From the NCBI RefSeq assembly GCF_011050365.1, contig NZ_DRFV01000013.1, positions 1 through 64,000 on the forward strand: 64,000 bases of DNA, given 5' to 3'. Position 1 is the first letter of the stretch. Each line of letters opens with the position of its first letter. A program made the translations under genes and the position numbers. This DNA comes from Pseudohongiella sp. (lineage in GTDB: Bacteria; Pseudomonadota; Gammaproteobacteria; Pseudomonadales; Pseudohongiellaceae). The notes under the pieces are model-generated. The model saw only the letters and a list, made by a program, of their open reading frames with translations, ran no database searches and was not told where the DNA came from. Shown one piece after another: positions 40,631-49,773 of the stretch.

Positions 40631-42142
40631 ATGAACACACGAAACATGTTACTTGCCGGAATCGTAGTCGCTGCACTGATTTTGGTAGCTGCCTATTTCA
40701 TTTTAATGCCCCAGCAAGCCAATATCTCTGCTGAGCATGCATCATCGACAACAAGGCAGCCCCTGTATTGGGTCGCCCCGATGGACCCGGATTATCGACG
40801 CGACGAACCGGGGCTCTCCCCTATGGGGATGGAACTGGTGCCGGTTTATGAAGACAATGATGAAGATGCAAGCGTCACCATCTCAGCCACTGTTCAGCAG
40901 AATCTGGGTGTACGCCTGGGCATGGTTACCATGGGCGAGTTCCGGCAGCAGGCTGATGCTGTGGGTTATACCGCGTGGGATCAGTCAACTATTCAGATGC
41001 TGCACCCGCGCGCCGAGGGCTGGCTGGAACAGTTCAATGTGGCCAGCGTCGGTGATCGTGTCAGCGCTGGCCAGATCCTGTATCAGCTTTTTTCACCGCG
41101 ACTGGTCAGTGCTCAGCGCGAATACCTCAACGCCGCCGGAAATGCCGTTCTTCGCAAGGCGGCTGAAGATCGACTGCTTGCGCTGGGTGTGACACCGGCG
41201 CAGGTAACGGAACTTGCCAGCAGCAATGAAGTCAGTGCCCAACTAGCCTATCGCGCCGAATCAGATGCGGTGGTATCGGCCATTGGCGCCCGCGAGGGCA
41301 GCTATGTGACACCGGCAGATACCATTCTGACGCTGGCCTCACTCGACCGGATATGGCTGGATGTCGAAGTACCGTCCACCGCCATGTCCTGGATGGAGGT
41401 GGGCTTGCCGGTCACTGCCGAATTCCCAGCATACTCCGCCGAACAATGGCAGGGTCAAGTCGCACTTGTCTATCCGGAACTTGATCCTGTCACCCGAAGT
41501 TTGCGGTTGCGGCTGGAAATCGACAATCCGGAACACAGGCTGAAACCCAATATGTTTGCCAGCGTCCAGGTGGAAGGCCCTACTCGACACAACGTCGTCA
41601 GTGTGCCAACAGAAGCGGTGATCCGCTCCGGTCAGGGTGCCCGGGTGTTGCTCGCCGCAGGCGACGGTCGTTTCACGGTAAAGCCGGTTCGCACCGGTGT
41701 GACACGCGGTGACCGGATTGAAGTCCTGGACGGGCTGAGCGATGGCATGCAGGTCGTTACATCGGGTCAGTTTCTGCTGGACTCCGAAGCTAATGGAGAG
41801 CAGGCAATGGCAAGACTTAACGCCGCTGGCTCTGATTCTGACCTCGACCCGGAGCAGGTCAATGACCAGCAAGAAGACACTGGCACCGCCCCGGCCACGC
41901 TGACCGGCACCGGGACTATCCAAAGCATCAGCGACAACCGCGTGACGCTGGACCACGGTCCCATACCTGCTCTGAATTGGCCTTCAATGGTCATGGGATT
42001 CCAGATCATGCCCGGCGTTGATCTGTCTGATGTCGCCGAAGGCGATCAGATCGAATTCGACTTTATGCCGATGCCTGCCGGCGGCTACAGCATCACGGCG
42101 CTGCGCCCGGCGAAAACGTCAGGCCCGGGAGACACGCCATGA
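40631..42142 (+). CDS. cusB: CusB-type adaptor with a C-terminal CusF domain
   Basis: About 503 residues from the ATG at 40631 (GAGAAGAATC upstream). Residues 7-26 form a membrane anchor; residues 46-72 (YWVAPMDPDYRRDEPGLSP MGMELVPVY) match the heavy-metal-binding domain, but both usual cysteines are absent. The membrane-fusion core follows (PRAEGWLEQFNVASVGDRVS; REGSYVTPADTILTLASL). The last 75 residues form a CusF-like domain, TGTIQSISDNRVTLDHGPIP then WPSMVMGFQI, with the Trp and Met residues that hold Cu(I)/Ag(I) in CusF. The fusion places chaperone and adaptor on one chain. Stop overlaps cusA by four bases. Confidence 0.9.
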   Translation: MNTRNMLLAGIVVAALILVAAYFILMPQQANISAEHASSTTRQPLYWVAPMDPDYRRDEPGLSPMGMELVPVYEDNDEDASVTISATVQQNLGVRLGMVTMGEFRQQADAVGYTAWDQSTIQMLHPRAEGWLEQFNVASVGDRVSAGQILYQLFSPRLVSAQREYLNAAGNAVLRKAAEDRLLALGVTPAQVTELASSNEVSAQLAYRAESDAVVSAIGAREGSYVTPADTILTLASLDRIWLDVEVPSTAMSWMEVGLPVTAEFPAYSAEQWQGQVALVYPELDPVTRSLRLRLEIDNPEHRLKPNMFASVQVEGPTRHNVVSVPTEAVIRSGQGARVLLAAGDGRFTVKPVRTGVTRGDRIEVLDGLSDGMQVVTSGQFLLDSEANGEQAMARLNAAGSDSDLDPEQVNDQQEDTGTAPATLTGTGTIQSISDNRVTLDHGPIPALNWPSMVMGFQIMPGVDLSDVAEGDQIEFDFMPMPAGGYSITALRPAKTSGPGDTP

Positions 42143-45100
42143 TTGAAGCTGTCATTCGCGCCTCCCTGCGCAATCGCGGGCTGGTACTGGTTGCCGCCCT
42201 GCTGTTGACCATTGCCGGGTTGCTGAACCTGCGCACCATGCCAGTCGATGCCCTGCCCGATCTATCTGATGTCCAGGTCATCATCCGTACACCTTTTCCG
42301 GGGCAGGCACCGCAGGTGGTCGAGGATCAGGTCACCTATCCGCTGACTACCGCCATGCTGTCGGTGCCCGGTGCGGAGACGGTGCGAGGATACTCGTTCT
42401 TTGGTGATTCCTACGTCTACATCATTTTCAGCGACGATACCGATCCCTATTGGGCGCGCAGCCGGGTACTGGAATACCTGAGTCAGGTCAGCTCGCGCCT
42501 GCCTGACGGCGTGGCACCGGCGCTGGGGCCCGATGCCACCGGTGTCGGCTGGGTCTACGAATACGCCCTGGTGGACAGAAGCAATCAACATGATCTGTCG
42601 CAATTGCGCGCCATTCAGGACTGGTTTCTGAAATACGAACTGCAGACCGTGGCAGGTGTGTCAGAAGTTGCGTCAGTCGGTGGCATGGTCAAACAGTACC
42701 AGGTCATTGTTGATCCGGATCGGCTGAGTGCCTATGGCCTGACGCTGTCTGCGGTGAACCAGGCGATACGGGCCGGCAACCAGGAAGTGGGCGGTTCAGT
42801 CATCGAGATGGCGGAAACCGAGTTTATGGTGCGGGCCACCGGTTACATTCAGGGCCTGGATGATCTGCGGGCCATTCCGTTAAAAGTCACACAGGACGGC
42901 ACTGCGGTGCTGCTGGGTGATGTTGCCCGCGTGCAGACCGGCCCGCAGCTGCGCCGGGGTGTTGCCGACCTGAACGGTGAAGGCGAAGTGGCTGGAGGAA
43001 TCGTGGTCATGCGCTCCGGTGAAAATGCCCAGGCAACCATCGCAGCTGTCAAGCAGCGCCTGAATGAGCTGCAGGCAAGCCTTCCCGATGGCGTGGAAGT
43101 GGTGCCCACCTATGATCGCTCAGAGCTGATTGGCAGGTCGGTCGATAACCTATACACCAAACTGCTTGAAGAGTTTGCGGTGGTCGCTTTTATCTGCGCC
43201 CTGTTTTTGTTCCATCTACGCTCTTCGCTGGTGGCCATTGCCACACTGCCGCTTGGGATATTGGCGGCACTGCTGATCATGCGCGGCCAGGATCTTAACG
43301 CCAACATCATGTCACTGGGCGGTATCGCCATTGCCATTGGCGCGATGGTTGATGGCGCCATTGTCATGATCGAGAACGTGCACAAACATCTGGAGCATGA
43401 TCCCGAAAAGGCAAAAACCGATCGCTGGGGTGTCATTGCCAGGGCCTCTGCCGAAGTGGGTCCTGCCCTGTTTTTCTCACTGCTGATCATCACGTTCAGC
43501 TTTCTGCCGGTGTTCACCCTGGAGGCCCAGGAGGGGCGTCTGTTTGCGCCGCTGGCGTTCACCAAGACCTACGCGATGGCTGCCGCCGCTATTCTGTCAA
43601 TCACTGTGGTGCCGGTACTGATGGGTTACCTGATTCGAGGCAAGATACTACCGGAAAACAAAAACCCGGTAAATCGACTGCTGGGCTGGATTTACCGGCC
43701 CGTGATCGGCATGGTCATGCGTGCGCCCTGGGTGATGGTCGCCGCCGGTATCCTGGTGATGACTTCAGCGATCTGGCCGCTGTCCCGACTCGGTTCGGAG
43801 TTCATGCCACCACTGGATGAGGGTGACTGGATGTACATGCCCACCACCCGACCTGGACTGTCCATCGGTGAGGCCACCCAGTTGCTGCAGCAGACCGACC
43901 GGCTGATCAAGTCTGTGCCGGAAGTAGCACAGGTGTTCGGCAAGATCGGCCGCGCCGATACCGCCACCGATCCGGCGCCGCTAAGCATGATAGAGACCAT
44001 CATCCGCTTCAAACCTGAGTCCGAATGGCGCGAGGGCATGACCATTGAGCGCATCCGCGAAGAGATCCGGCGCACGGTGGATCTGCCAGGCGTCACCAAT
44101 GCCTGGGTTATGCCGATCAAGACCCGTATCGATATGTTGGCCACCGGTATCAAGACACCGGTGGGTATCAAGATCGGCGGTCCCGAATTGCCGGTCATAC
44201 AGAATATTGGTGCGGATATCGAGGCATTGCTACCGCAGGTGCAGGGAACCGCCAGCGTGTTTGCCGAACGGGTCGCCGGCGGGCGTTATGTTACCGTGGA
44301 TATTGACCGGGTGGCAGCGGCCCGCCATGGTCTGAATATCGACGAGGTGCAGGCAGTTGTTTCGTCGGCGATCGGCGGCATGAATGTTTCCGAAACCATT
44401 GAGGGCCTGGAGCGCTTCCCGATCAATGTGCGCTACCCGCAGGAAATCCGCAACTCGGTCGATGCCATCAGGGATCTGCCCGTATTAACATCGCAAGGGG
44501 CACGCATTCGTCTGGGTGACGTGGCACATATAGAAATACAAGACGGACCACCGATGATAAAGAGCGAGAATTCGCGCCCTACCGGGTGGGTATATGTAGA
44601 CATCGCCGAGCGTGATATTGGCTCTTATGTCCAGGCCGCACAGCAACACCTGGCGGACAATCTGGCCTTGCCCGCTGGCTATTCACTGACCTGGTCCGGA
44701 CAGTACGAATACATGGAGCGGGCCAAGGAGCGGCTGACACTGGTGGTACCGCTGACCCTGCTGATAATCGCATTTCTGCTCTACATGGCGTTCCGCGGGC
44801 TGGCGGAAGTCTTGATCATCATGGCCACGCTGCCCATGGCGATTGCCGGCAGCAGCTGGCTACTGTGGTGGCTTGCCTTCGATCTGTCGGTCGCCGTCGC
44901 CGTTGGGTTCATCGCCCTGGCAGGTGTGGCGGTGGAAATCGGTGTCATCATGCTGATCTATCTGAACCAGTACCGCGCACGCTACCTGGCTGAGGCACGT
45001 GAACAAGGCGGCCCGACTGTGGAGGGCTTACGAGATGCGATTGCCAAAGGCGCACTGCAACGCCTGCGCCCTGTGGTAATGACCGTCGCGGCCATCACAG

Positions 45101-45273
45101 TGGGCCTGCTGCCCATCATGCAGGGGCACGGCACCGGCGGTGAAATCATGCAGCGCATAGCAACACCGATGGTGGGCGGCATGATCAGCACCCTGGTGCT
45201 GACCCTGCTGGTGTTGCCTGCAGTGTATTTTTTATGGCAAAGGTGGCAACTGCACTCTGAACTCCTGAAGTAG
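42139..45273 (+). CDS. cusA: CusA-type Cu(I)/Ag(I) RND efflux pump
   Basis: A 1044-residue HME-RND protein. Helix 4 has GGIAIAIGAMVDGAIVMIEN, the monovalent-cation (HME4) form in which the first aspartate of CzcA is replaced by alanine/glycine context, unlike both CzcA copies here. Other marks: MPVDALPDLSDVQVIIRT after helix 1 and GSEFMPPLDEGDWMYMPTTR in the porter domain. It exports Cu(I)/Ag(I) with CusB and CusC. Last gene of element B before the right att site, 203 bases from the tRNA. Confidence 0.96.
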   Translation: MIEAVIRASLRNRGLVLVAALLLTIAGLLNLRTMPVDALPDLSDVQVIIRTPFPGQAPQVVEDQVTYPLTTAMLSVPGAETVRGYSFFGDSYVYIIFSDDTDPYWARSRVLEYLSQVSSRLPDGVAPALGPDATGVGWVYEYALVDRSNQHDLSQLRAIQDWFLKYELQTVAGVSEVASVGGMVKQYQVIVDPDRLSAYGLTLSAVNQAIRAGNQEVGGSVIEMAETEFMVRATGYIQGLDDLRAIPLKVTQDGTAVLLGDVARVQTGPQLRRGVADLNGEGEVAGGIVVMRSGENAQATIAAVKQRLNELQASLPDGVEVVPTYDRSELIGRSVDNLYTKLLEEFAVVAFICALFLFHLRSSLVAIATLPLGILAALLIMRGQDLNANIMSLGGIAIAIGAMVDGAIVMIENVHKHLEHDPEKAKTDRWGVIARASAEVGPALFFSLLIITFSFLPVFTLEAQEGRLFAPLAFTKTYAMAAAAILSITVVPVLMGYLIRGKILPENKNPVNRLLGWIYRPVIGMVMRAPWVMVAAGILVMTSAIWPLSRLGSEFMPPLDEGDWMYMPTTRPGLSIGEATQLLQQTDRLIKSVPEVAQVFGKIGRADTATDPAPLSMIETIIRFKPESEWREGMTIERIREEIRRTVDLPGVTNAWVMPIKTRIDMLATGIKTPVGIKIGGPELPVIQNIGADIEALLPQVQGTASVFAERVAGGRYVTVDIDRVAAARHGLNIDEVQAVVSSAIGGMNVSETIEGLERFPINVRYPQEIRNSVDAIRDLPVLTSQGARIRLGDVAHIEIQDGPPMIKSENSRPTGWVYVDIAERDIGSYVQAAQQHLADNLALPAGYSLTWSGQYEYMERAKERLTLVVPLTLLIIAFLLYMAFRGLAEVLIIMATLPMAIAGSSWLLWWLAFDLSVAVAVGFIALAGVAVEIGVIMLIYLNQYRARYLAEAREQGGPTVEGLRDAIAKGALQRLRPVVMTVAAITVGLLPIMQGHGTGGEIMQRIATPMVGGMISTLVLTLLVLPAVYFLWQRWQLHSELLK

Positions 45274-45390
45274 CCGCACGCAAGGCAAGGCCCCTTCAGC
45301 ATCATCAGGTGGGGGCTGCCTCACCATCGGAGTGTTTCCGAACGCCATAATTAATCGTGAACATAGGACTGTTATTGTGGTCATGGGAAT

Positions 45391-45407
45391 TCCCGCAAAC
45401 TCCCGCA
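45391..45407. repeat. right-end CCCGCAA repeat pair of element B
   Basis: TCCCGCAAACTCCCGCA holds two units ten bases apart, ending exactly 68 bases before the att core at 45476, just like 8244-8262 before 8331. The 68-base spacers themselves are not alike, so the conserved distance is functional-looking. Confidence 0.75.
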
Positions 45408-45475
45408 TTCTAACGGTTTCAAACCCGAGGACAGTCTACCTAAAGGATTTCAAACCATTGTTATAAAAGGAAATA

Positions 45476-45523
45476 TTGGCGCACCCGGAGAGATTCGAAC
45501 TCCCGACCAAGTGGTTCGAAGCC
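45476..45523 (-). repeat. att core of element B within tRNA-Arg
   Basis: Identical over 48 bp to 8331-8378 and 41 of 48 to 4844-4891. It covers the 3' half of the tRNA from CCA to the anticodon loop; identity ends at 45524. Confidence 0.9.
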
Positions 45524-45553
45524 ACCTACTCTATCCAGCTGAGCTACGGGTGC
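45477..45553 (-). tRNA. tRNA-Arg (anticodon UCG)
   Basis: The minus strand folds into a complete cloverleaf: acceptor GCACCCG/CGGGTGC with encoded CCA, D arm GCTC/GAGT, anticodon stem GGTGG/CCACT with loop CTTCGAA (anticodon TCG, plus coordinates 45517-45519), T arm GGGAG-TTCGAAT-CTCTC. The discriminator is G. A TATAAT box lies 11-16 bases upstream (plus 45564-45569). The gene stays intact because element B supplies its 3' half; downstream sequence is now island DNA and its probable terminator is 40 kb away. Confidence 0.95.
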
Positions 45554-45607
45554 GTGGGGCGGCATTATATAGGGAACTGCAGCGCAGGTCACCCGTCAAC
45601 GCAGAGA

Positions 45608-47959
45608 TTATTCATCCTCATGTTGATAGAGCTGGAAATCGTTGCGACCCGAGCGTTTAACCTGATAGAGAGCGACATCGGCCTTGCGCAGCAGGTCTTC
45701 GGCAGAATCCGGGTGGTGCGGGTCGAAGATGGCGATACCGACACTCAGCGACACCTTCAATTGCACGACCCCCGTATCGAATTCGTCGCGCATTGCGTTA
45801 AACACTTTGCGAGCCACCAGGGTGGCGTCCTCAGGCGCGCTGATTTCCGACAACAACAGCACAAATTCATCTCCCCCCTGACGCGCGAGGGTATCGGAGG
45901 TTCTCACAACAGCGCTCAACTTTTCTGCTATCCATTTGAGCAATTCGTCACCAACGTCGTGACCATACGCATCATTGACATGCTTGAAATGGTCGACATC
46001 TATGAACATCAGCGCAAATGAACGCTTGTGCCTGCGACTCAGCGCCAGGGTCTGCGCCAGCCTTTCCTGCAACAGACGGCGGTTGGGCAAGCCGGTCAGG
46101 TCATCATGACTGGCCTGATAAATCACACGTCTCTGCAGCTCCTTGCGCTCGGTAATATTTTCAATCTGCGCGATGTAATGTAATGGTTCTCCATTACCGT
46201 CTCTGACCATTGAGGCACTGAGTACAATCCAGATGATGGAGCCATCCTTGCAAAAATAGCGCTTTTCCATCTGATAGCTGGGTATTTTACCGGCCGTCAG
46301 TGCTTCCAGATGCTGGAGATCAAGCTCGAGGTCATCAGGGTGGGTGATGTCCTGAAAGGTCAGTTTTAGCAGCTCGTCTTCATCATATTGCAACATATCC
46401 AGTATCGCCTGATTGACTTCCAGCCACTCGCCAGCCAGCCCCACCAGCGCCATACCGACTGCCGCACTTTCAAATGCACCCCGGAAGCGTTGATCACTTT
46501 CGCTTAGCGCCAGCTCCAGAGACTTCTGGCGGTCAATATCGGTATGAGTGCCGATAGTTCGCGCCGGCCTGCCGTCTTCAGTCCTGCTGATAATCGCACC
46601 GCGACCCAGTATCCAGCGCCAATGACCCTCTCGGGTTTTAAGCCGGTGTTCCAGACTGAAGTCTTTGGTTTTACCGGAGATAAAATCAGTAATGGTGGCC
46701 TCTGCACGCTCCCGATCAAGCGGGTGTAGCAGACGTTGCCATTCTGAGAAATCATCCCTGATCTCATCATCGGCATAACCCAACATCGATTTCCACTCGG
46801 TATTGTAATTGACCTCGTTAGTAAGGTTGTTCCAGTCCCAAACGCCATGCCCGGCGCCGGACAATGCTGATTTCCATCGAAACTCAGTCTCCAGCAGCTC
46901 CCTGTTCATGACCTCTGCCCGTGCTTCTGCCCGCTCTCTGCCAGACGCGAGCGCCCAGGTCAGTATTGCCATCAGCACTGTAAACAGGGCGCCTATCGAC
47001 AGCACAGCTTCCGGCTCGGTGTTTTCATGCGGCTGAATGAAACCTGCATCCGCTGCAAAACTGACGGTCCAGGTTTGCTGGGCAATATCGAGCTGCTCAG
47101 TACGTGAGAAAGGCAGATCACCAGCCGTCATCGATTCGGCCGCTGACGAATACAGCTGCGCCTCCACGCCCGGGTCAGTGCCATCGTAGATGGTCATCGC
47201 TATCTTTGAGTCATCCAACTGGATGCCTGCCATCAATATATCCATGCTGAACGGTGCGTAAACCCACCCGAGCAACTCATCGGAATTGTTTTCGGCGCCT
47301 GTGACTTCACTAGCATACAGAGCCAGATACAGCAGCACTCCGGCAATCGGGCCACGATCAACATCCTGCACCAGGCTTACCTTGCCGGACAGTGCCAGTG
47401 TGCCGCTGGTTCGCGCCCGGTCCATTGCCTCACGCCGGACCCGCTCGGAGTACATATCAAAGCCAAACGCGTTCAGATTATTGCCACTGAACGGTTCAAT
47501 AAACAGTATTGATGAATACGCGTCACGTTGGCCTTCAGGCCGCACTCTATATTGCGGAAAGCCAAATGCCTGCACCTCAGCAATATGCTGCTCCAGCCGC
47601 CCCGGTTCGATGTTCAGCGCATAGGCAATGCCCAGGATGCCCGGGTAGTTTTGCTGCAGATCCAGCTCTTCGGTGTAGGACCGAAACTCCTCGCGGCTGA
47701 CATTCTCAGACGCAACAAAGAGGCCTTTGACGCCTCTGAGCACCTGCCCGTAAACCTGCATTCGCTCCCGAATAAGCTCCAGGCTGTCGCTGGTTTCTTC
47801 CTCAAACCGGTCCTGATCCTCCAGTGTCACTACCACAACGGCGTTGCGCCAGGCCATCAGTGTCAGCAGCGTGCCAACAACCAGCACGCCTGCAACCAGC
47901 GATGATATTCGGGTAACACGGAGCCATTTCTCGGAAAAAGTTCGTTTTCTATCCAGCAT
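45608..47959 (-). CDS. CHASE-PAS-PAS-GGDEF diguanylate cyclase
   Basis: About 783 residues from the ATG at 47959 (AGAGGATT upstream). Two membrane helices (about 18-35 and near 325) flank a periplasmic CHASE domain (GILGIAYALNIEPG; SSILFIEPFSGNNLNAFGFD). Two PAS/PAC units follow (GHGVWDWNNLTNEVNYNTEW; DQRFRGAFESAAVGMALVGL), then a GGDEF domain with intact active site RQGGDEFVLLL and the inhibitory I-site RTSD five residues before it. It should make c-di-GMP in response to an extracellular ligand plus a cytoplasmic signal. It starts ten bases after the M48 protease gene, suggesting an operon. Confidence 0.93.
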   Translation of the reverse strand: MLDRKRTFSEKWLRVTRISSLVAGVLVVGTLLTLMAWRNAVVVVTLEDQDRFEEETSDSLELIRERMQVYGQVLRGVKGLFVASENVSREEFRSYTEELDLQQNYPGILGIAYALNIEPGRLEQHIAEVQAFGFPQYRVRPEGQRDAYSSILFIEPFSGNNLNAFGFDMYSERVRREAMDRARTSGTLALSGKVSLVQDVDRGPIAGVLLYLALYASEVTGAENNSDELLGWVYAPFSMDILMAGIQLDDSKIAMTIYDGTDPGVEAQLYSSAAESMTAGDLPFSRTEQLDIAQQTWTVSFAADAGFIQPHENTEPEAVLSIGALFTVLMAILTWALASGRERAEARAEVMNRELLETEFRWKSALSGAGHGVWDWNNLTNEVNYNTEWKSMLGYADDEIRDDFSEWQRLLHPLDRERAEATITDFISGKTKDFSLEHRLKTREGHWRWILGRGAIISRTEDGRPARTIGTHTDIDRQKSLELALSESDQRFRGAFESAAVGMALVGLAGEWLEVNQAILDMLQYDEDELLKLTFQDITHPDDLELDLQHLEALTAGKIPSYQMEKRYFCKDGSIIWIVLSASMVRDGNGEPLHYIAQIENITERKELQRRVIYQASHDDLTGLPNRRLLQERLAQTLALSRRHKRSFALMFIDVDHFKHVNDAYGHDVGDELLKWIAEKLSAVVRTSDTLARQGGDEFVLLLSEISAPEDATLVARKVFNAMRDEFDTGVVQLKVSLSVGIAIFDPHHPDSAEDLLRKADVALYQVKRSGRNDFQLYQHEDE

Positions 47960-47969
47960 AATCCTCTGC

Positions 47970-49547
47970 TCAGTTAACTGCTGCTCGCCGCACAAAGATC
48001 TGCGCCTGCACTGTCTGTGGGTCGGTCTCCGCAGGCAGTGTCAAGCCGGAGTCAACGTCTCGTGCCTGACCTGCAGCGAGTCCGCGCACGGCAATAGCAC
48101 GACGAACGCTCTCACGGCCAACTGAGGCCTGCAGTTCCAACTCGATCTCGGTGATGTCAACCGGTGCACGATTCACAACACGCACCTGGATTCTCCCACC
48201 TGACCCGACAAACGCCTGCGCCTGAACGTAATTGCCAGGATTGTCCGATACGTCCAATCGCATATAGGAAGCCTGGGCCTGTGCGCCCAGCTCTCCCGGC
48301 GCCTGGGCGGCCTGTTCAAAATACTGCTTGGCAGCGCCGCGCTCGTTGGCCGCCAACGCCATCGTGCCCAGCTCATTCATCGCCAGCGCGGTGGGGAGCA
48401 AGTCGACACTGGCCTGCAGGTCGGCACGCGCCCGGTTTTCATTACCCTGACGGGAATACGCCAGGCCGCGGCCCAGGTAGTAGTCAAAATAGGCGTCATC
48501 GCGCGCCAGTGCCTGATTGTAAGTCTCAATGGCTGCGCTGTAACGACGCTGCATCAGTGCGACATCGGCCTTCAGACCGTAAAAACGGGCTTCCTGCGGC
48601 ACCATGGCGATCGCGCTATCGAGTTTCTGCTCGGCTTCTTCTACCTTGTCCTCACGCAGCAGTGCGTAGGCTTCATCGAATGCCTCATAGGCGGGCTGGG
48701 TTTCACGCAGGCGTGCGGTGTGTTGCTGATAGCGCTGCTCGCCCAGCTCCCCATTGGTGTAACCTTCTGTCCGCAGTTGTGCAACCAATTGCCGGTTGTT
48801 CTGCACCCGCTCGGTTGATGGTGGGTGACTGGCAAAAAAGCCCTCCAGCCAGCCCGGGTTGTTACCCTCTGACAGGCGCACAAAGGCTTCCTGCAGGCTC
48901 ACAGCGGCCGCCGGGTCGTAGCCGGCCTCGGCCATGTACCGTGTACCATACAGATCACCTTCGCGCTCGGCCTCGCGGCCATAACGCGTACTGACCAGCT
49001 GGGCGCCCAATTGTGCGCCGCCCACGATAACGCCGGCATATTCAGTGTTCTGGGCCGCCACTGAGGTGACCAGCAGTGCACCTTGCAGCAACATGCCCCG
49101 CTCCATCGATTGCGCGCCATGACGAGCGGCCGAGTGGACGACCTCATGCCCCAGCACAGCGGCCAGCTCCGCCTCATTGTCGAGTTCTGCCAACAATCCC
49201 CGGTTGATGGCAATCTTGCCTCCGGGCAACGCCCACGCGTTGGGCACTGAGCTGTTCAGCACCACAAATTCATAAGGCAGATCGCGCGGGCTTTGCGCTG
49301 CCACGCGCTGGCCAACTTCACTGACGTAGGCGCTCAGCTCCGGATCAATATTCCATTGCCCGCCCTGGCTTTGCTGAGTCGGCCGGTAGTTCTCCTGGCC
49401 CAGGCTGATTTCCTGGCGCTCGGACACAAAAGTCAGCTCACGGTCCCCCGTCACCGGATTTTCCGCACAGGTCGACAGCGTCAGGGCCAGGGCTGTCACC
49501 GTCAGGTGGTGCCATATATTGCTCTGAATGCTTGTCTTGTCAGCCAT
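47970..49547 (-). CDS. M48-family metalloprotease lipoprotein with TPR repeats
   Basis: From the ATG at 49547 (CAGGAGTGCC upstream) the protein has 525 residues. A lipoprotein-type signal (ALALTLSTCAENP) is followed by the M48 protease domain with the zinc motif AAVLGHEVVHSAARHGAQ and the third ligand region YGREAEREGDLYG. The second half carries TPR repeats (VEEAEQKLDSAIAMVPQEAR, AIETYNQALARDDAYFDYYL) and a final beta-type domain. The layout is like BepA/YfgC and LoiP-type outer-membrane quality-control proteases. An upstream extension in the same frame has no ribosome site. Confidence 0.9.
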   Translation of the reverse strand: MADKTSIQSNIWHHLTVTALALTLSTCAENPVTGDRELTFVSERQEISLGQENYRPTQQSQGGQWNIDPELSAYVSEVGQRVAAQSPRDLPYEFVVLNSSVPNAWALPGGKIAINRGLLAELDNEAELAAVLGHEVVHSAARHGAQSMERGMLLQGALLVTSVAAQNTEYAGVIVGGAQLGAQLVSTRYGREAEREGDLYGTRYMAEAGYDPAAAVSLQEAFVRLSEGNNPGWLEGFFASHPPSTERVQNNRQLVAQLRTEGYTNGELGEQRYQQHTARLRETQPAYEAFDEAYALLREDKVEEAEQKLDSAIAMVPQEARFYGLKADVALMQRRYSAAIETYNQALARDDAYFDYYLGRGLAYSRQGNENRARADLQASVDLLPTALAMNELGTMALAANERGAAKQYFEQAAQAPGELGAQAQASYMRLDVSDNPGNYVQAQAFVGSGGRIQVRVVNRAPVDITEIELELQASVGRESVRRAIAVRGLAAGQARDVDSGLTLPAETDPQTVQAQIFVRRAAVN

Positions 49548-49773
49548 GAAGGCACTCCTGTGCAATGAACCGGTTTCACGATTGTAATCTTCGTTAGAGT
49601 CGGCGGCAATCGCTCTGACCGCCGCGGCGCTGACACGTTCTGTTGCAGAACCACGCTTTCTCGTGCGTAACAAACGCGGTAATATCTCGGTCTGTCCTAA
49701 TAACACCGTCTTTATAATTAGAAAAATCCCCGGAATAAATCACCATCTTTGCCCACGAAAGAGGAGAATCCGC

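Noticed and set aside
45274-45390. Terminator after cusA (GGCAAGGCCCC...GGGGGCTGCC)
   Set aside because: The stem is imperfect and no T-run follows; evidence too weak to list.
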